64,000 bases of DNA, taken from the NCBI RefSeq assembly GCF_041261445.1, contig NZ_JBGCCU010000002.1, positions 434,001-498,000 of the forward strand, read 5' to 3'. Below the pieces are notes generated by a model that did not search any database, was not told the origin of the DNA, and saw only the letters and a program-made list of their open reading frames with translations. Shown here piece by piece: positions 54,781 to 64,000 of this stretch; the first letter of the stretch is position 1, and each line of letters starts with the position of its first letter. The translations under genes and the position numbers were made by a program. Origin of the DNA: Catenulispora sp. EB89 (GTDB lineage: Bacteria > Actinomycetota > Actinomycetes > Streptomycetales > Catenulisporaceae).

Positions 54781-55872
54781 ATGACCCATCTCACGGTGGA
54801 AGGTGCCCTGGAGTACATCTCGGGCATCTGTTTCAAGACCGGTCCGCCCAGCCGTGTCGGCGTGGAACTGGAATGGTTCCCCCGGGACGCACGTCGTCCG
54901 GAACACCTGCCGGACCGTGATCGCCTCCTGCGTGCCTTCGCGGACGCGGCGGAGCAGCCGCTGTCCGGCTCTCTCACGATGGAACCCGGCGGCCAGTGGG
55001 AACTCAGTTCCTCCCCCGCCGACACGGTCCGCGATCTGATCGCCACCACGGACCGTGACCTGACCCTTTTACGGCGATCGGCTGCGGAGGCAGGCTTAGA
55101 GCTCGTCGGCATGGGCCGCGAGCACGGCCACCCCCCGAGTCGTGTCATCGACCATCCCCGCTACGTCGCGATGGAGCACTTCTTCGACCGCGACAACGGC
55201 TCCGGCCGCGTCATGATGTGCTCGACGGCCTCGATCCAGGTGAACCTGGACGCCGGCACCGAGCACGACGGACCGGAGGGTTTCCGCCGCCGCTGGCGGC
55301 TGGCGCACCAGCTCACCCCGGTCCTGACCGCCGTCTTCTGCCGGACCGACCGGCCGGCGGTGTGGGCCGCGATCGACCCCGGGCGCACCGCCGCCCCACC
55401 CCTGGAATCCCCCGACCTGCGTCTGGCGTACGCGCAGTACGCGCTGGACGCCAAGCTGATGTGCGTCCAGCGCCCGGACGGCGCGCCGTGGACCGCACCG
55501 CCGGGGCTCACCTTCCGGGAGTGGATCAAGACCGGTGCGCTGGAGCCCGGCGAGGACCGCGCCCCCACCCTGGACGACCTCGCCTATCACCTGACCACCC
55601 TCTTCCCGCCGGTCCGGCCGCGCGGGCACCTGGAGTTCCGGGTGCTCGACGCGCTGCCCGGCGATCTGTGGCGGGTGCCGACGGCACTCCTCACAGCCCT
55701 GTTCCACGACGCCCGGGCGACGGACGACGCCCAGGCCGCCCTCGAACTGACCCCGATCCGGAAAGCCGCCGCGGCCTGCTTCGACGCCGCCCTGTCCGCC
55801 CTGGAGCGGATGGACGCGCCCGCCGAGCTCACAGCCGAAGTCGCGCGCTACGCCGAGGAGGACCTCCCATGA
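54781..55872 (+). CDS. egtA: Ergothioneine biosynthesis glutamate-cysteine ligase EgtA
   Basis: This 363-residue ligase (counting from ATG 54781) has ISGICFKTGPP, GVELEWF and CSTASIQVNLD, typical of the actinobacterial EgtA/GCS2-like glutamate-cysteine ligase that makes gamma-glutamylcysteine. Starts at 54751 (GTG) and 54772 are also in frame; 54781 has GGAG only three bases away. It opens an egtABCD operon: its stop overlaps egtB by 4 nt. Confidence 0.9.
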   Translation: MTHLTVEGALEYISGICFKTGPPSRVGVELEWFPRDARRPEHLPDRDRLLRAFADAAEQPLSGSLTMEPGGQWELSSSPADTVRDLIATTDRDLTLLRRSAAEAGLELVGMGREHGHPPSRVIDHPRYVAMEHFFDRDNGSGRVMMCSTASIQVNLDAGTEHDGPEGFRRRWRLAHQLTPVLTAVFCRTDRPAVWAAIDPGRTAAPPLESPDLRLAYAQYALDAKLMCVQRPDGAPWTAPPGLTFREWIKTGALEPGEDRAPTLDDLAYHLTTLFPPVRPRGHLEFRVLDALPGDLWRVPTALLTALFHDARATDDAQAALELTPIRKAAAACFDAALSALERMDAPAELTAEVARYAEEDLP

Positions 55873-57209
55873 CAGTGCCCATAGACCACACCAGCTCGGC
55901 AGCCGGCACAACCGACCTGACCGAGCGCATAGCCCGCAGCCTGGAGCGCGCCCGCGAGCGCACCCAGGGCCTGACCGGTCCGGTCGACGAACCCGACCTG
56001 ATCCGCCAGCACTCCCCGTTGATGTCGCCGCTGGTCTGGGACCTGGCGCACATCGGCAACCAGGAGGAGCTGTGGCTGCTGCGCAACCTCGGCGGCCGCG
56101 AGCCGATGCACCCCGAGATCGACCCGCTGTACGACGCCTTCGAGCATCCGCGCGCCGAGCGTCCCACTCTCCCGCTGCTGCCTCCGGACGAAGCGCGCCG
56201 CTACGTCCACGAGGTCCGCGGCCGGGTGATGGACATGTTGGAACAGCCCCGATGGGGAGACGCGGAGCTCAGCCGCGGCGGATTCGCCTTCGGCATGATC
56301 GCGCAGCACGAGCAGCAGCACGACGAGACCATGCTGATCACCCACCAGCTGCGGACCGGCGAACCGGTCCTGCACCGCCCCGCGCCTCCCGCGCCGCCGG
56401 CCGACGCGCACGCGCTGCCGACGGAGGTCTTCGTCCCGGGCGGCCCGTTCACCATGGGCACCTCGACCGAGGCCTGGGCCCTGGACAACGAGCGGCCGGC
56501 ACACGAGGTCGACGTCGCAGGGTTCTGGCTCGACACCACGCCGGTCACCAACGGCGCGTACCTGGAGTTCATCGCCGACGGCGGCTACGACGACCCCCGC
56601 TGGTGGTCCGAGGCCGGCTGGGCGCACCGGCGGAAGGCGGACCTGGTCGCCCCGCTGTACTGGACGCGCGAGGGCGAGCAGTGGCTGCGCCGACGGTTCG
56701 GCGTCGTCGAGCCGGTGCCGGCGCAGGAGCCGGTCGTCCACGTCACCTACTACGAGGCCGAGGCCTACGCGGCGTGGAAGGGCCGGCGCCTGCCGACCGA
56801 GGCCGAATGGGAGAAGGCCGCGCGGTACGACCCGGTCAGCGGCCGGTCGCGGCGCTACCCGTGGGGCGACGAGGATCCCCTGCCGCAGCACGCGAATCTC
56901 GGCCAGTCCTACCTCCAGCCCTCGGCCGCCGGCTCCTACCCGGACGGCGAGGCGCCGTGCGGGGCCCGGCAGCTGATCGGCGACGTCTGGGAGTGGGTGT
57001 CGTCGGACTTCCTGCCCTACCCCGGCTTCGCCGCGTGGCCGTACCGGGAGTACTCGGAGGTCTTCTTCGGCCCGGACTACAAGGTGCTGCGCGGCGGATC
57101 GTTCGCCGTCGACCCGGTGGCGTGCCGGGGCACCTTCCGGAACTGGGACTACCCGATCCGGCGGCAGATCTTCTCCGGCTTCCGGACGGCGCGGGACGGG
57201 GTGCTCTGA
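55869..57209 (+). CDS. egtB: Ergothioneine sulfoxide synthase EgtB
   Basis: This 446-residue enzyme has an N-terminal DinB-like domain with iron ligands H61, H147 and H151 (DLAHIGN, HEQQHDET) and a C-terminal formylglycine-enzyme-like domain (GGPFTMGTS, DVWEWVSSDF, LRGGSF). It joins gamma-glutamylcysteine to hercynine with O2. The ATG overlaps the egtA stop (ATGA) and the stop overlaps egtC by one base. Confidence 0.95.
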   Translation: MTVPIDHTSSAAGTTDLTERIARSLERARERTQGLTGPVDEPDLIRQHSPLMSPLVWDLAHIGNQEELWLLRNLGGREPMHPEIDPLYDAFEHPRAERPTLPLLPPDEARRYVHEVRGRVMDMLEQPRWGDAELSRGGFAFGMIAQHEQQHDETMLITHQLRTGEPVLHRPAPPAPPADAHALPTEVFVPGGPFTMGTSTEAWALDNERPAHEVDVAGFWLDTTPVTNGAYLEFIADGGYDDPRWWSEAGWAHRRKADLVAPLYWTREGEQWLRRRFGVVEPVPAQEPVVHVTYYEAEAYAAWKGRRLPTEAEWEKAARYDPVSGRSRRYPWGDEDPLPQHANLGQSYLQPSAAGSYPDGEAPCGARQLIGDVWEWVSSDFLPYPGFAAWPYREYSEVFFGPDYKVLRGGSFAVDPVACRGTFRNWDYPIRRQIFSGFRTARDGVL

Positions 57210-57955
57210 TGTGCCGACATCTGGCCTACCTGGGGCCGCGAAAATCCTTACGCGAGTTACTGATCGACCCGCCGCACTCCCTGTACCGGCAGAGCTGGGA
57301 GCCGGCCCGGCAGACGCACGGCGTGGTGAACGCCGACGGCTTCGGCGTCGGCTGGTTCGCCGACGGGGATCCGGTTCCGGCGCGGTACCGGCAGGCCGGC
57401 CCGATCTGGGCCGATCCTTCGTTCCCTGATATCGCCCGGGTGACTCGCAGCGGCGCGGTGCTGGCAGCCGTCCGCGACGCCACGACCGGCTCGGCCACCG
57501 GCACCGAGGCCGCCGCGCCGTATCAGGGCGGAGGCTGGCTGTTCAGCCACAACGGATCGATCGGCGGCTACCCGGGCTCGGTGGCGAAACTCGCCGAGAC
57601 CGTGCCGGCCGCCGATTTGTTGGCCCTGGAATCACGGACGGACTCGGCGTTCGTCTGGGCCCTGATCCAGGCCCGGGTCCGCGAGGGCGCCGCGATGCCG
57701 GAGGCGGTCGCCTCGGTGGTCGCCGACGTCGCCGCGGTCGCCGAGGCCCGGCTGAACCTTTTGCTGACGAACGCCACCACGATCGTCGCCTCGGTCTTCG
57801 GCGACACCCTCAGCGCCCGGACCGGTGACGGCTTCACGGTCGTCGCCTCGGAACCGGACGACGACTCGCCCGGGTGGGCCGACGTCGGCGAGGGAGTCCA
57901 CACGTGGAGCGCGGAAGGCTGGAAGGGATCTCAGGAAAGGTCAGTGGGACGATGA
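57209..57955 (+). CDS. egtC: Gamma-glutamyl hercynylcysteine S-oxide hydrolase EgtC
   Basis: This 248-residue class-II glutamine amidotransferase has the nucleophile Cys2 (MCRHLAYLG), the NADGFGVGWF site and FSHNGSIGG. It removes the glutamyl group. It starts on the last base of the egtB stop (TGATG) and its end overlaps egtD by 4 nt. Confidence 0.94.
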   Translation: MCRHLAYLGPRKSLRELLIDPPHSLYRQSWEPARQTHGVVNADGFGVGWFADGDPVPARYRQAGPIWADPSFPDIARVTRSGAVLAAVRDATTGSATGTEAAAPYQGGGWLFSHNGSIGGYPGSVAKLAETVPAADLLALESRTDSAFVWALIQARVREGAAMPEAVASVVADVAAVAEARLNLLLTNATTIVASVFGDTLSARTGDGFTVVASEPDDDSPGWADVGEGVHTWSAEGWKGSQERSVGR

Positions 57956-58923
57956 GCGGTATAGAGATCGAGCGGCACCTGCCGGAGGACTTCTTCGCGG
58001 CCGCGCTGCGGGACGACGTTCTCAAAGGCCTGACGGACGAGCCGAAATGGCTGCCGCCCAAGTGGTTCTACGACGCGCGGGGCAGCGAGCTCTTCGAGGA
58101 GATCACGCGGCTGCCGGAGTACTACCCGACGCGCGCCGAGCGGGAGATCCTGGCCGCCCGCGCGGCCGAGATCGCCGACGTGACGCGCGCCGAGACGCTG
58201 GCGGAGCTCGGTTCGGGCTCGTCGACGAAGACGACGCTGCTGTTGGACGCCCTGCGCGACATCGGCACGCTGCGCCGCTACGACCCGATCGACGTCAGCG
58301 AGGCCGCGCTGCTGGCGTCCGGCGAGCAACTGCAAGAACGCTACCCGGACCTGACGATCCACGCGGTCGTCACCGACTTCGAGGAACGCCTGGCGATCCC
58401 GGAGTCGGTGGGCCCGCGGCTGGTGGTCTTCCTCGGCGGCACGATCGGCAACCTGCTGCCGGAGGAGCGCTCGGTGTTCTTGGCACGGGTGCGCGCCGGG
58501 CTCCGGACCGGCGAGTGGCTGCTTCTCGGCACCGACTTGGTGAAGGACCCCGAGACGCTGGTCGCGGCCTACGACGACGCGGCCGGGGTGACAGCGGAGT
58601 TCAACAAGAACGTGCTGTCCGTCGTGGACCGCGAACTGGACGCCGACTTCGATCCGGACGACTTCGACCACGTCGCGCTCTGGGACGCCAACGCGGAGTG
58701 GATCGAGATGCGGCTGCGGGCCCGGCGGGACCTGTCGGTCCGGCTCAAGGAGCTGGATCTGGGGGTGTCGTTCGAGCGCGGCGAGGAACTGCGGACGGAG
58801 ATCTCGGCGAAGTTCCGGCGCGAGGGTGTGGCGCGGGAGCTCGGCGCGGCCGGGTTCGCGGTGCGGCGGTGGTGGACCGATGAGGCCGGGCGGTTCGGGC
58901 TTTCGCTGGCCGAAGCGGTCTGA
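57952..58923 (+). CDS. egtD: Histidine N-alpha-methyltransferase EgtD
   Basis: This 323-residue methyltransferase has LPKWFYDARGSELFE-like sequence (PKWFYDARGSELFEEIT), SAM site ELGSGSSTKT and FLGGTIGNLLPEE. It makes hercynine, the substrate for EgtB. ATG 57952 overlaps the egtC stop. No egtE-like lyase gene follows, so the last C-S cleavage must be encoded elsewhere. Confidence 0.95.
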   Translation: MSGIEIERHLPEDFFAAALRDDVLKGLTDEPKWLPPKWFYDARGSELFEEITRLPEYYPTRAEREILAARAAEIADVTRAETLAELGSGSSTKTTLLLDALRDIGTLRRYDPIDVSEAALLASGEQLQERYPDLTIHAVVTDFEERLAIPESVGPRLVVFLGGTIGNLLPEERSVFLARVRAGLRTGEWLLLGTDLVKDPETLVAAYDDAAGVTAEFNKNVLSVVDRELDADFDPDDFDHVALWDANAEWIEMRLRARRDLSVRLKELDLGVSFERGEELRTEISAKFRREGVARELGAAGFAVRRWWTDEAGRFGLSLAEAV

Positions 58924-59006
58924 GGTCTGAGGCCGGCTGAGGCTGGCTGCGGCTGTATGAGCTCTGATGCTGTTCGAGCTCTAAGGCTGGCCGAGGTCTG
59001 ATGGCC

Positions 59007-59040
59007 TCCGGGGAACGAGATGCGGATCCCGTTCCCCGGA
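59007..59040. terminator. Terminator between egtD and convergent secreted-protein gene
   Basis: TCCGGGGAACG (59007-59017) pairs with CGTTCCCCGGA (59030-59040) around a 12-nt loop. Just upstream (58924-59005) are short imperfect GAGGCTGGC-type repeats without coding potential. Confidence 0.7.
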
Positions 59041-59062
59041 CGGCCACGGCGAGGGCCACGGC

Positions 59063-59620
59063 TCAGTGCAGGTGGACCAGCCGCTCCCAGCCGGCCCTGT
59101 CCAGCGTCTCCGTGTAATAGAAGTTGGGTGCGGTCCAGTGCCCGTCGGGCAGACCGTTGAGACCGCCGGACTCGTCGTAGGCCTTGATGATCTGGATCGA
59201 CTTGGTGAGGCAGTTGTTCACCATGAGGTTGTAGTCCTTGCCGTTGATCCGGTTGACCACGCCGTTGGCGTCGCGCTGGTCGGCGGCCAGCGTGTCCTTG
59301 CAGCGGTAGCTGAAGTAGCCCTCGGCGTCGTTGCGGTTTCGGAAGTCCTTCACCATCTGCTGGAACGAGCCGTGCTTGCGCCAGCCGTGGTGCGGGTCCA
59401 CGGTCGCGCCGTAGTCCCACTGGCCGTGGTCCTGGGACCAGCGGTAGGCCCAGCCGATGTGCCCTAAGTGCACCGGTGCCTTCGGCGCGTCGAACAGACA
59501 CACCCGGCCGTCCAGGTAGCTGCGCGGCTTCGCGGGCTGCGCCGATGCCGCAGGGGCGGTGAGGGCTGTCGCGGACGCGGCTGCCAGCGCCGCGACGGCG
59601 TACTTCATCGTCTTTCGCAA
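59063..59620 (-). CDS. Secreted Cys/His protein, possible permuted papain-fold amidase
   Basis: This 185-residue protein has a signal peptide (MRKTMKYAVAALAAASATAL, Ala-rich, cut near ASA). The mature part has GHIGWAYRW near the N-terminus and MVNNCLTKSIQII later, the order His-then-NxC that marks permuted papain-like (LRAT/DUF-type) hydrolases. Other Cys (VCLF, YRCKD) may form disulfides. TTG 59620 is favoured over ATG 59608 because GGAGG is six bases upstream. I do not recognise the family; the fold proposal is inference. Confidence 0.7.
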   Translation of the reverse strand: MRKTMKYAVAALAAASATALTAPAASAQPAKPRSYLDGRVCLFDAPKAPVHLGHIGWAYRWSQDHGQWDYGATVDPHHGWRKHGSFQQMVKDFRNRNDAEGYFSYRCKDTLAADQRDANGVVNRINGKDYNLMVNNCLTKSIQIIKAYDESGGLNGLPDGHWTAPNFYYTETLDRAGWERLVHLH

Positions 59621-59715
59621 GGTGGTCCTCCATCTCCGGGGAGGCCGCCGCGATCCGGCGGCCTCTTGGGATATCGGCCTTGTCGATCAAGGACTGAAGG
59701 ACGCGCGGCCCGGCG

Positions 59716-60555
59716 CTACCGCCAGCGCCAGCCGTGGTCCACCGGCCCGATGCCGGCGCCGAGCGGGAAGCCGGCCGCGATGCCGCCGGTGACGTACTCC
59801 TTGGCGGCGCGCACCGCCGCCGGGACGTCGTCGCCGAGGGCCAGGCGGGAGGCGATGGCGCTGGCGAGCGTGCAGCCGGTGCCGTGGGTGTGGCGGTTGT
59901 CGTGGCGCGGGGCGCGCAGCCAGTGCTCCGCGCCGTCCGGGCCGACCAGGAGGTCCACCGATTCCGGGTGGTCGCTCAGGTGTCCGCCCTTGACCAGCAC
60001 CCAGCGCGGGCCGAGGTCGGCCAGGGCGCGCGCGGCGGCCACCATCCCGGACTCGGCCACCACGTCCAGGCCGGTGATCAGGCGGACCTCGTCGAGGTTC
60101 GGGGTGACGACCGTGGCGCGCGGCAGCAGTTCGCCGCGCAGGGCGTCGAGCGCGTCCGGGGCCAGGAGCGGGTCGCCGTGCTTGGACACGCTCACCGGGT
60201 CGACGACCACCGGGACCGCCGGGTCCAGCGTGCCGATCAGCCGGGCGACGGTCGAGGTCAGCTCCGGCGAGGCCAGCATCCCGGTCTTCACCGCGTCCAC
60301 GCCGATGTCGTCCACGACGGAGCGGAACTGCCGCTCCACCGCCTCGATCGGCAGCGCCCAGAAGTCCTGGACGCCGACCGAGTTCTGCGCGGTGACGGCG
60401 GTGAGGACGGACATGCCGTGCACACCGTGCGCCAGCATCGTCTTCAGGTCGGCCTGGATGCCCGCGCCGCCGCCGGAGTCGCTGCCGGCGATGGTGAGGA
60501 CGCGGGGCGGGGCGCTGGAAGCGGAACCTGCGGGGGCATCGGGGGCTGCGGACAT
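59716..60555 (-). CDS. thiD: Hydroxymethylpyrimidine/phosphomethylpyrimidine kinase ThiD
   Basis: The 279-residue kinase of thiamine synthesis has [16 protein letters not shown] (~25), [11 protein letters not shown] and [13 protein letters not shown] with the catalytic Cys. I chose ATG 60555 (MSAAPDAP); in-frame starts at 60567 and 60597 exist. It ends near the start of the secreted-protein gene on the same strand. Confidence 0.93.
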   Translation of the reverse strand: MSAAPDAPAGSASSAPPRVLTIAGSDSGGGAGIQADLKTMLAHGVHGMSVLTAVTAQNSVGVQDFWALPIEAVERQFRSVVDDIGVDAVKTGMLASPELTSTVARLIGTLDPAVPVVVDPVSVSKHGDPLLAPDALDALRGELLPRATVVTPNLDEVRLITGLDVVAESGMVAAARALADLGPRWVLVKGGHLSDHPESVDLLVGPDGAEHWLRAPRHDNRHTHGTGCTLASAIASRLALGDDVPAAVRAAKEYVTGGIAAGFPLGAGIGPVDHGWRWR

Positions 60556-60599
60556 GGTGATCAGCATACGAGCCGCGGCGGTGAGCTCCCCGGGCACGG

Positions 60600-61142
60600 T
60601 CAGGCGCGGAAGTCGAGCATGTAGAAGACCTTGTCGTAGCGCCGCTCGCCGACCGCGACGAACCCCGGGAGGCGGCCGTACTCGCGGAAACCGAGCGTGC
60701 GGTACAGATGCAGCGCGTTCTCGTTGTCGCCGCGGGCGTCGAGGGTCAGGACCTCGACGCCGGCCTCGCGCGCGCTGTCCACCAGCGCGGCGGTGAGCAG
60801 GCGGCCGACTCCCATGCCCTGCGCGTCGGAGGCGATGGCGAGCTTTTCCAGATCCGCGTTCGGACGGTGCGTGGGCCGCTCGTAGCGCAGCCAGTAGCCG
60901 AGGCCCAGCAAGCGGTCGCCGGAGTACGCCAGCCGCAGCGCGCCGTCGCCGGCCCGCGAGGCGGCGCTCACCTTCGCCAGGAGCGCGGCGATCTCAGGCT
61001 TCGACGGCGGATCGACCCAGCCGAGGGCGGCGCCGCCGGCGACCAGGTCGCCGAGGATGGCCTGCGCGGCATCGACCAAGTCCGTATCGGCCGCGCTATC
61101 AGCGGCTGCGGCGCCATCGCGGATTTCTACCGAATTGTTCAC
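60600..61142 (-). CDS. GNAT acetyltransferase
   Basis: This 180-residue enzyme has the acetyl-CoA loop QGMGVGRLL and [18 protein letters not shown], standard for single-domain N-acetyltransferases. GTG 61142 overlaps the LysR-gene stop (GTGA), so the two are coupled. It may modify a small molecule controlled by the regulator, but the substrate is not evident. Confidence 0.85.
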   Translation of the reverse strand: MNNSVEIRDGAAAADSAADTDLVDAAQAILGDLVAGGAALGWVDPPSKPEIAALLAKVSAASRAGDGALRLAYSGDRLLGLGYWLRYERPTHRPNADLEKLAIASDAQGMGVGRLLTAALVDSAREAGVEVLTLDARGDNENALHLYRTLGFREYGRLPGFVAVGERRYDKVFYMLDFRA

Positions 61143-62041
61143 GCCATCGCCCAAGCCGCCGGGCTGAACTTCTGCGTCAGCTCCACCAAAGCCTTCAACG
61201 GCGCCGCCGCCGGCCCGATCCCGTCCCGCCACCGCGCCTCGATGGTCAGCGGCGCCAGGCCCTGCTTCAGATCCAGCATCACCAGGTCCCCGGACTCCAG
61301 TTCCGCCGCGACCGAGAACCTGGGCAGCAGTGCGGCACCGCGGCCGTTCACCGTCAGCCGGCGCAGCGCGTTCAGCGAGCCGGTGATCATCGCGATCTTC
61401 AGCGACGGGCCGAGGTCGCGTCCGCTCTCGTCGAAGAGCTGCCGGTAGATGCAGCCGATCTCGGTCACCATGAACTCGGTGGCGCGGACGTCGTCCAGGG
61501 TCAGCGGGTGCACGCTCGCCAGCGGGTGCGAGGGCGCCGTCACCAGGACCACGCGGTCGGTGCCGACCACCGCGGTCGGGCCGTCGTAGGCCGGGCCGCT
61601 GTCCAGCGTGAACACCGCGTCCAGGCGGCCCTCCTGCAGCTCCTCCATCAGCCGGGTGCGGCTGGTGACGGTGACCGTCACATCCGCGGTCTCGGGCCCG
61701 GCGGCCCCGTGGTCGAAGGCGGTCAGCATCTCCGGCAGCCACTCGTCGGCCAGCGACTGCAACGCCCCGATGCGCAGCAGCGGACGCTTCCCGGAGACGG
61801 TGCGCCGCATCTCGCCGTCCAGGTCCAGCATCCGGCGCGCGTACGGCAGCAGGCGCTGCCCGGCCTCGGTCGGGACGGTGCCGATGCTCGTCCGGTTCAG
61901 GACCGGGGTGCCGAGGTCCCGCTCCAGGGTCCGCAACTGGTCGCTGACGCTGCTCTGCGCGTAGCCGAGCTGCTCGGCGGCCGCGGAGATGCCGCCGGCG
62001 TCCACGACCGCGAGGAACGCGCGCAACTGTCGGGTGTCCAT
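61139..62041 (-). CDS. LysR-family transcriptional regulator
   Basis: This 300-residue regulator has an N-terminal winged helix (MDTRQLRAFLAVVDAGGISA, AAEQLGYAQSSVSDQLRTLE) and a substrate-binding domain. ATG 62041 follows GGATGG. It is divergent from the YciI gene (143-bp gap), the classic LysR arrangement, and coupled to a downstream acetyltransferase. Confidence 0.92.
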   Translation of the reverse strand: MDTRQLRAFLAVVDAGGISAAAEQLGYAQSSVSDQLRTLERDLGTPVLNRTSIGTVPTEAGQRLLPYARRMLDLDGEMRRTVSGKRPLLRIGALQSLADEWLPEMLTAFDHGAAGPETADVTVTVTSRTRLMEELQEGRLDAVFTLDSGPAYDGPTAVVGTDRVVLVTAPSHPLASVHPLTLDDVRATEFMVTEIGCIYRQLFDESGRDLGPSLKIAMITGSLNALRRLTVNGRGAALLPRFSVAAELESGDLVMLDLKQGLAPLTIEARWRDGIGPAAAPLKALVELTQKFSPAAWAMA

Positions 62042-62183
62042 GCCACCATCCTGCCATCGGCTTCTCCGATAGGGGCGGTCCGCAGGGTACGGTGCGTGCG
62101 AGGCCCGGGGCCGCGCGCCGGATCCCCCGGAGCCTTTGAACAGAACGCCGTCGCTGGACTGAAACTTCCATTCCCAAGGAGAC

Positions 62184-62471
62184 ATGGTGGCTCGCTTCGC
62201 CGTCGAATACGTCTACACCGCGGACACCGCCAAGCGGGACGAGATCCGCCCCGCGCACCGCGCTTTCCTGGCGGAGGCCCAGGGCCGCGGGGAACTGCTG
62301 GTGTCCGGGCCGTGGGCCAACAACACCGGCGCGCTGCTGGTCTTCGAGGTCGAGGACGAGGCGGCGCTGAAGGCGCTGCTGGAGCACGACCCGTTCGCCG
62401 AGGCCGACCTGGTCAGCCGGGTGCGGATCAACGAGTTCAACCCGGTGCTGGGGAGCTGGCTGGCCGGCTGA
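62184..62471 (+). CDS. YciI-like protein
   Basis: This 95-residue protein has the YciI/ferredoxin-like fold, with conserved His in RPAHRAFLA (~25) and Asp in EHDPFAEADL. AAGGAG lies two bases before ATG 62184 and five before GTG 62187; the latter may be the true start. Divergent from the LysR gene and likely its target. Function unknown. Confidence 0.85.
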   Translation: MVARFAVEYVYTADTAKRDEIRPAHRAFLAEAQGRGELLVSGPWANNTGALLVFEVEDEAALKALLEHDPFAEADLVSRVRINEFNPVLGSWLAG

Positions 62472-62507
62472 GGGAGCAGCCGGCCGGCGACCGGCCGGAT
62501 CGACCGG

Positions 62508-62795
62508 TCAGATGCGGAACAGGATCCGCTCGCGCTGAGCGCGGATCGGGTCCAGGTACCGCGACCGCACCTCATGGTGTCCCGGGTCCGCGACCCAGGC
62601 CCGGTAGGCCTCCTCGTCGTCGAAGTCGGCGATCACCGCGGCGTCCATCGCGTCGTCCGTCAGCCGGGCGTCGCGGTGGAACTCGAAGTGGCGCCGCCGC
62701 TCGAACGGCAGGTCTCCGAGCGCCTTGCCGAAGGCCTCGATCTGTTCGTCGGTCGCTTCGGGCGTGAATTTGATGAGCAATATGCTTCTGATCAC
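62508..62795 (-). CDS. Dabb (stress-response A/B barrel) protein
   Basis: This 95-residue protein has the Dabb pattern: [20 protein letters not shown] at the start, [20 protein letters not shown], and [13 protein letters not shown] near the end. The fold occurs in small dimeric stress proteins and some polyketide cyclases. It converges with the YciI gene and diverges from the MFS gene (107-bp gap). Confidence 0.85.
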   Translation of the reverse strand: MIRSILLIKFTPEATDEQIEAFGKALGDLPFERRRHFEFHRDARLTDDAMDAAVIADFDDEEAYRAWVADPGHHEVRSRYLDPIRAQRERILFRI

Positions 62796-62902
62796 GCTCC
62801 GATCCTCGCGCAGACTCCGCTGATCCCGCCATCGGAGTCCCCGATGGCCCGATCGGAAAGTCGGCCTGTCGGCGACAGCGGGGCGGGCCCGATCCTCGGG
62901 TC

Positions 62903-64000
62903 ATGGCACTGACCGACGAAGCCGCACCGCAGACCACCGATCCCGCCTCTGCTCCCCCAGCTGCTCCCAGCCCTGCTCCCGCCGCAGCTCCCACCGCCCG
63001 GACCAAGGCCGCGTTCGCCGGCATCGTGGCCGGCAACTTCATGGTCCTGATCGACGCGACCATCCTGAACGTCGCACTCCCCGACCTGAAGGCGAACCTG
63101 CACGCCTCGGCCTCGGCGCTGCCCTGGACCGTGGACGCCTACACCGTCGTGTTCGCCGGGCTGATGCTGGCCTCCGGCGCGATCGCCGACCGGTTCGGCG
63201 CCCGCCGCGTGTACCAGAGCGCGGTCGCGCTGTTCGGTCTGATTTCGCTGCTGTCCGCGGCGGCGCCGAACGTCGGCGGCCTGATCGCCGGCCGCGCACT
63301 GCTCGGCGCCGCGGCGGCCGGCATGGTCCCGGCCTCCCTGGCGCTGCTCGCCGGCCTCTACCCCGACGCCAGGGAGCGGATGAAGGCGGTCGGCGCGTGG
63401 GCCGCGCTGTCCGGAATCGGACTGGCGGTCGGGCCGGTCCTCGGCGGCGCGCTGGTCGCGGCCGGCGGCTGGCGCCTGGTCTTCATCGTGAACCCGCCGC
63501 TGGCGCTGGTCTCGTGGTTCCTGGTGCGCGGCCTGTCCGCGAACCGTTCCGGGCAGCGCAAGAAGTTCGACGTCCCCGGCCTGGTCCTGTTCACCGTCGC
63601 GCTCAGCGCCCTGACCTACGGCCTGGTCGACGCCGGCACCGAGGGCTGGGGCACACCGTCCGCGCTGGCCGCGCTGGCGGTCGCGGTCCTGGCGACGGTC
63701 GCGGTGGCGCTCGTCGAGCGCCGGGCCGAGGCGCCGGTGCTGCCCCCGGAGCTGCTGCGCCTGGGCCGGGTCCGTACCAACCTGGTGACCGCGGTCGCCG
63801 CGAACTACATCTTCTACGGCCTGCTGTACTCGGTCACACTGTGGCTGGAGGAGACGCGGCACATGAGCCCGGCCATGACCGGCGTCGCATTCCTGCCGAT
63901 GATGGTGCCGCTGTGCTTCCTGCCCTTCGCGACCAGCCGACTGGCGCACCGGTTCGGCGCCCGCCCGATGGTGCTGGCGGCGATGGCGGTGGACGTCGCG
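62903..64000 (+). CDS. MFS drug exporter, DHA2 (EmrB/QacA) type, truncated at window end
   Basis: The visible 366 residues include a Pro/Ala-rich N-terminus, the [19 protein letters not shown] start typical of EmrB/QacA-type transporters, [17 protein letters not shown] and [13 protein letters not shown] (A motif), and [14 protein letters not shown] (C motif). About 10 of 14 expected helices are present, then the window ends. ATG 62903 begins [10 protein letters not shown]. The substrate cannot be deduced. Confidence 0.9.
   Translation, partial: MALTDEAAPQTTDPASAPPAAPSPAPAAAPTARTKAAFAGIVAGNFMVLIDATILNVALPDLKANLHASASALPWTVDAYTVVFAGLMLASGAIADRFGARRVYQSAVALFGLISLLSAAAPNVGGLIAGRALLGAAAAGMVPASLALLAGLYPDARERMKAVGAWAALSGIGLAVGPVLGGALVAAGGWRLVFIVNPPLALVSWFLVRGLSANRSGQRKKFDVPGLVLFTVALSALTYGLVDAGTEGWGTPSALAALAVAVLATVAVALVERRAEAPVLPPELLRLGRVRTNLVTAVAANYIFYGLLYSVTLWLEETRHMSPAMTGVAFLPMMVPLCFLPFATSRLAHRFGARPMVLAAMAVDVA

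Overview
The window is about 64 kb of very GC-rich DNA from an actinomycete chromosome. Gene order matches the conserved glnD-glnK-amtB-nsdA-ftsY-smc-mutM-rnc-rpmF-coaD-rsmD-recG-rpmB-thiD backbone that I recall from Streptomyces coelicolor (around SCO5563-SCO5585). The presence of nsdA and of an ergothioneine operon fits a filamentous actinomycete. The large accessory share and the repeat-rich proteins would suit a Catenulispora-like genome, but that placement is inference. I see no tRNA, rRNA, insertion sequence, prophage or CRISPR array.

Region 1 (1-10.6 kb, all minus strand) is an accessory block. In transcription order it holds an orphan B12-binding protein, a SWIM zinc-finger protein, a DUF5691-like protein, a MoxR-type AAA+ ATPase, a DUF5682-like protein, a VWA (MIDAS) protein and a membrane-anchored Ser/Thr kinase that runs off the window. 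The last three of the AAA+/DUF5682/VWA set are translationally coupled. This is the most interesting system here: a MoxR-VWA machine of unknown role whose DUF5682 member carries GxxH...E...GxxH motifs, which suggest a Tiki/TraB/EreA-like hydrolase.

Region 2 (10.9-30.7 kb) holds a membrane-anchored M23 peptidase, pcrA, a PIG-L deacetylase, the coupled nitrogen operon amtB-glnK-glnD with a candidate GlnR box, nsdA, ftsY, a coupled pair resembling type VII (WXG100/ESX) substrates, an OsmC protein, an acetyltransferase, smc and a small coiled-coil protein.

Region 3 (31-41.4 kb) is an accessory cell-envelope block placed between smc and mutM. It has two secreted or anchored CAP-domain proteins and four genes that look like surface-glycan functions: WsfD-like, UGM-like flavoprotein, DUF2142-like with an inserted repeat array, and YfhO-like.

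Region 4 (41.4-54.6 kb) returns to the backbone: mutM, rnc, rpmF, DUF177, then two secreted-protein genes (glycine-rich; PIG-L with a propeller-like tail), a DivIVA-like protein, coaD, rsmD, recG, a FakA-like DAK2 protein and rpmB. Both ribosomal proteins are the zinc-binding (four-Cys) forms.

Region 5 (54.7-64 kb) carries egtABCD, each junction overlapping by 1-4 nt, a secreted Cys/His protein, thiD, a GNAT-LysR pair, YciI and Dabb proteins, and a truncated DHA2-type MFS exporter at the window edge.
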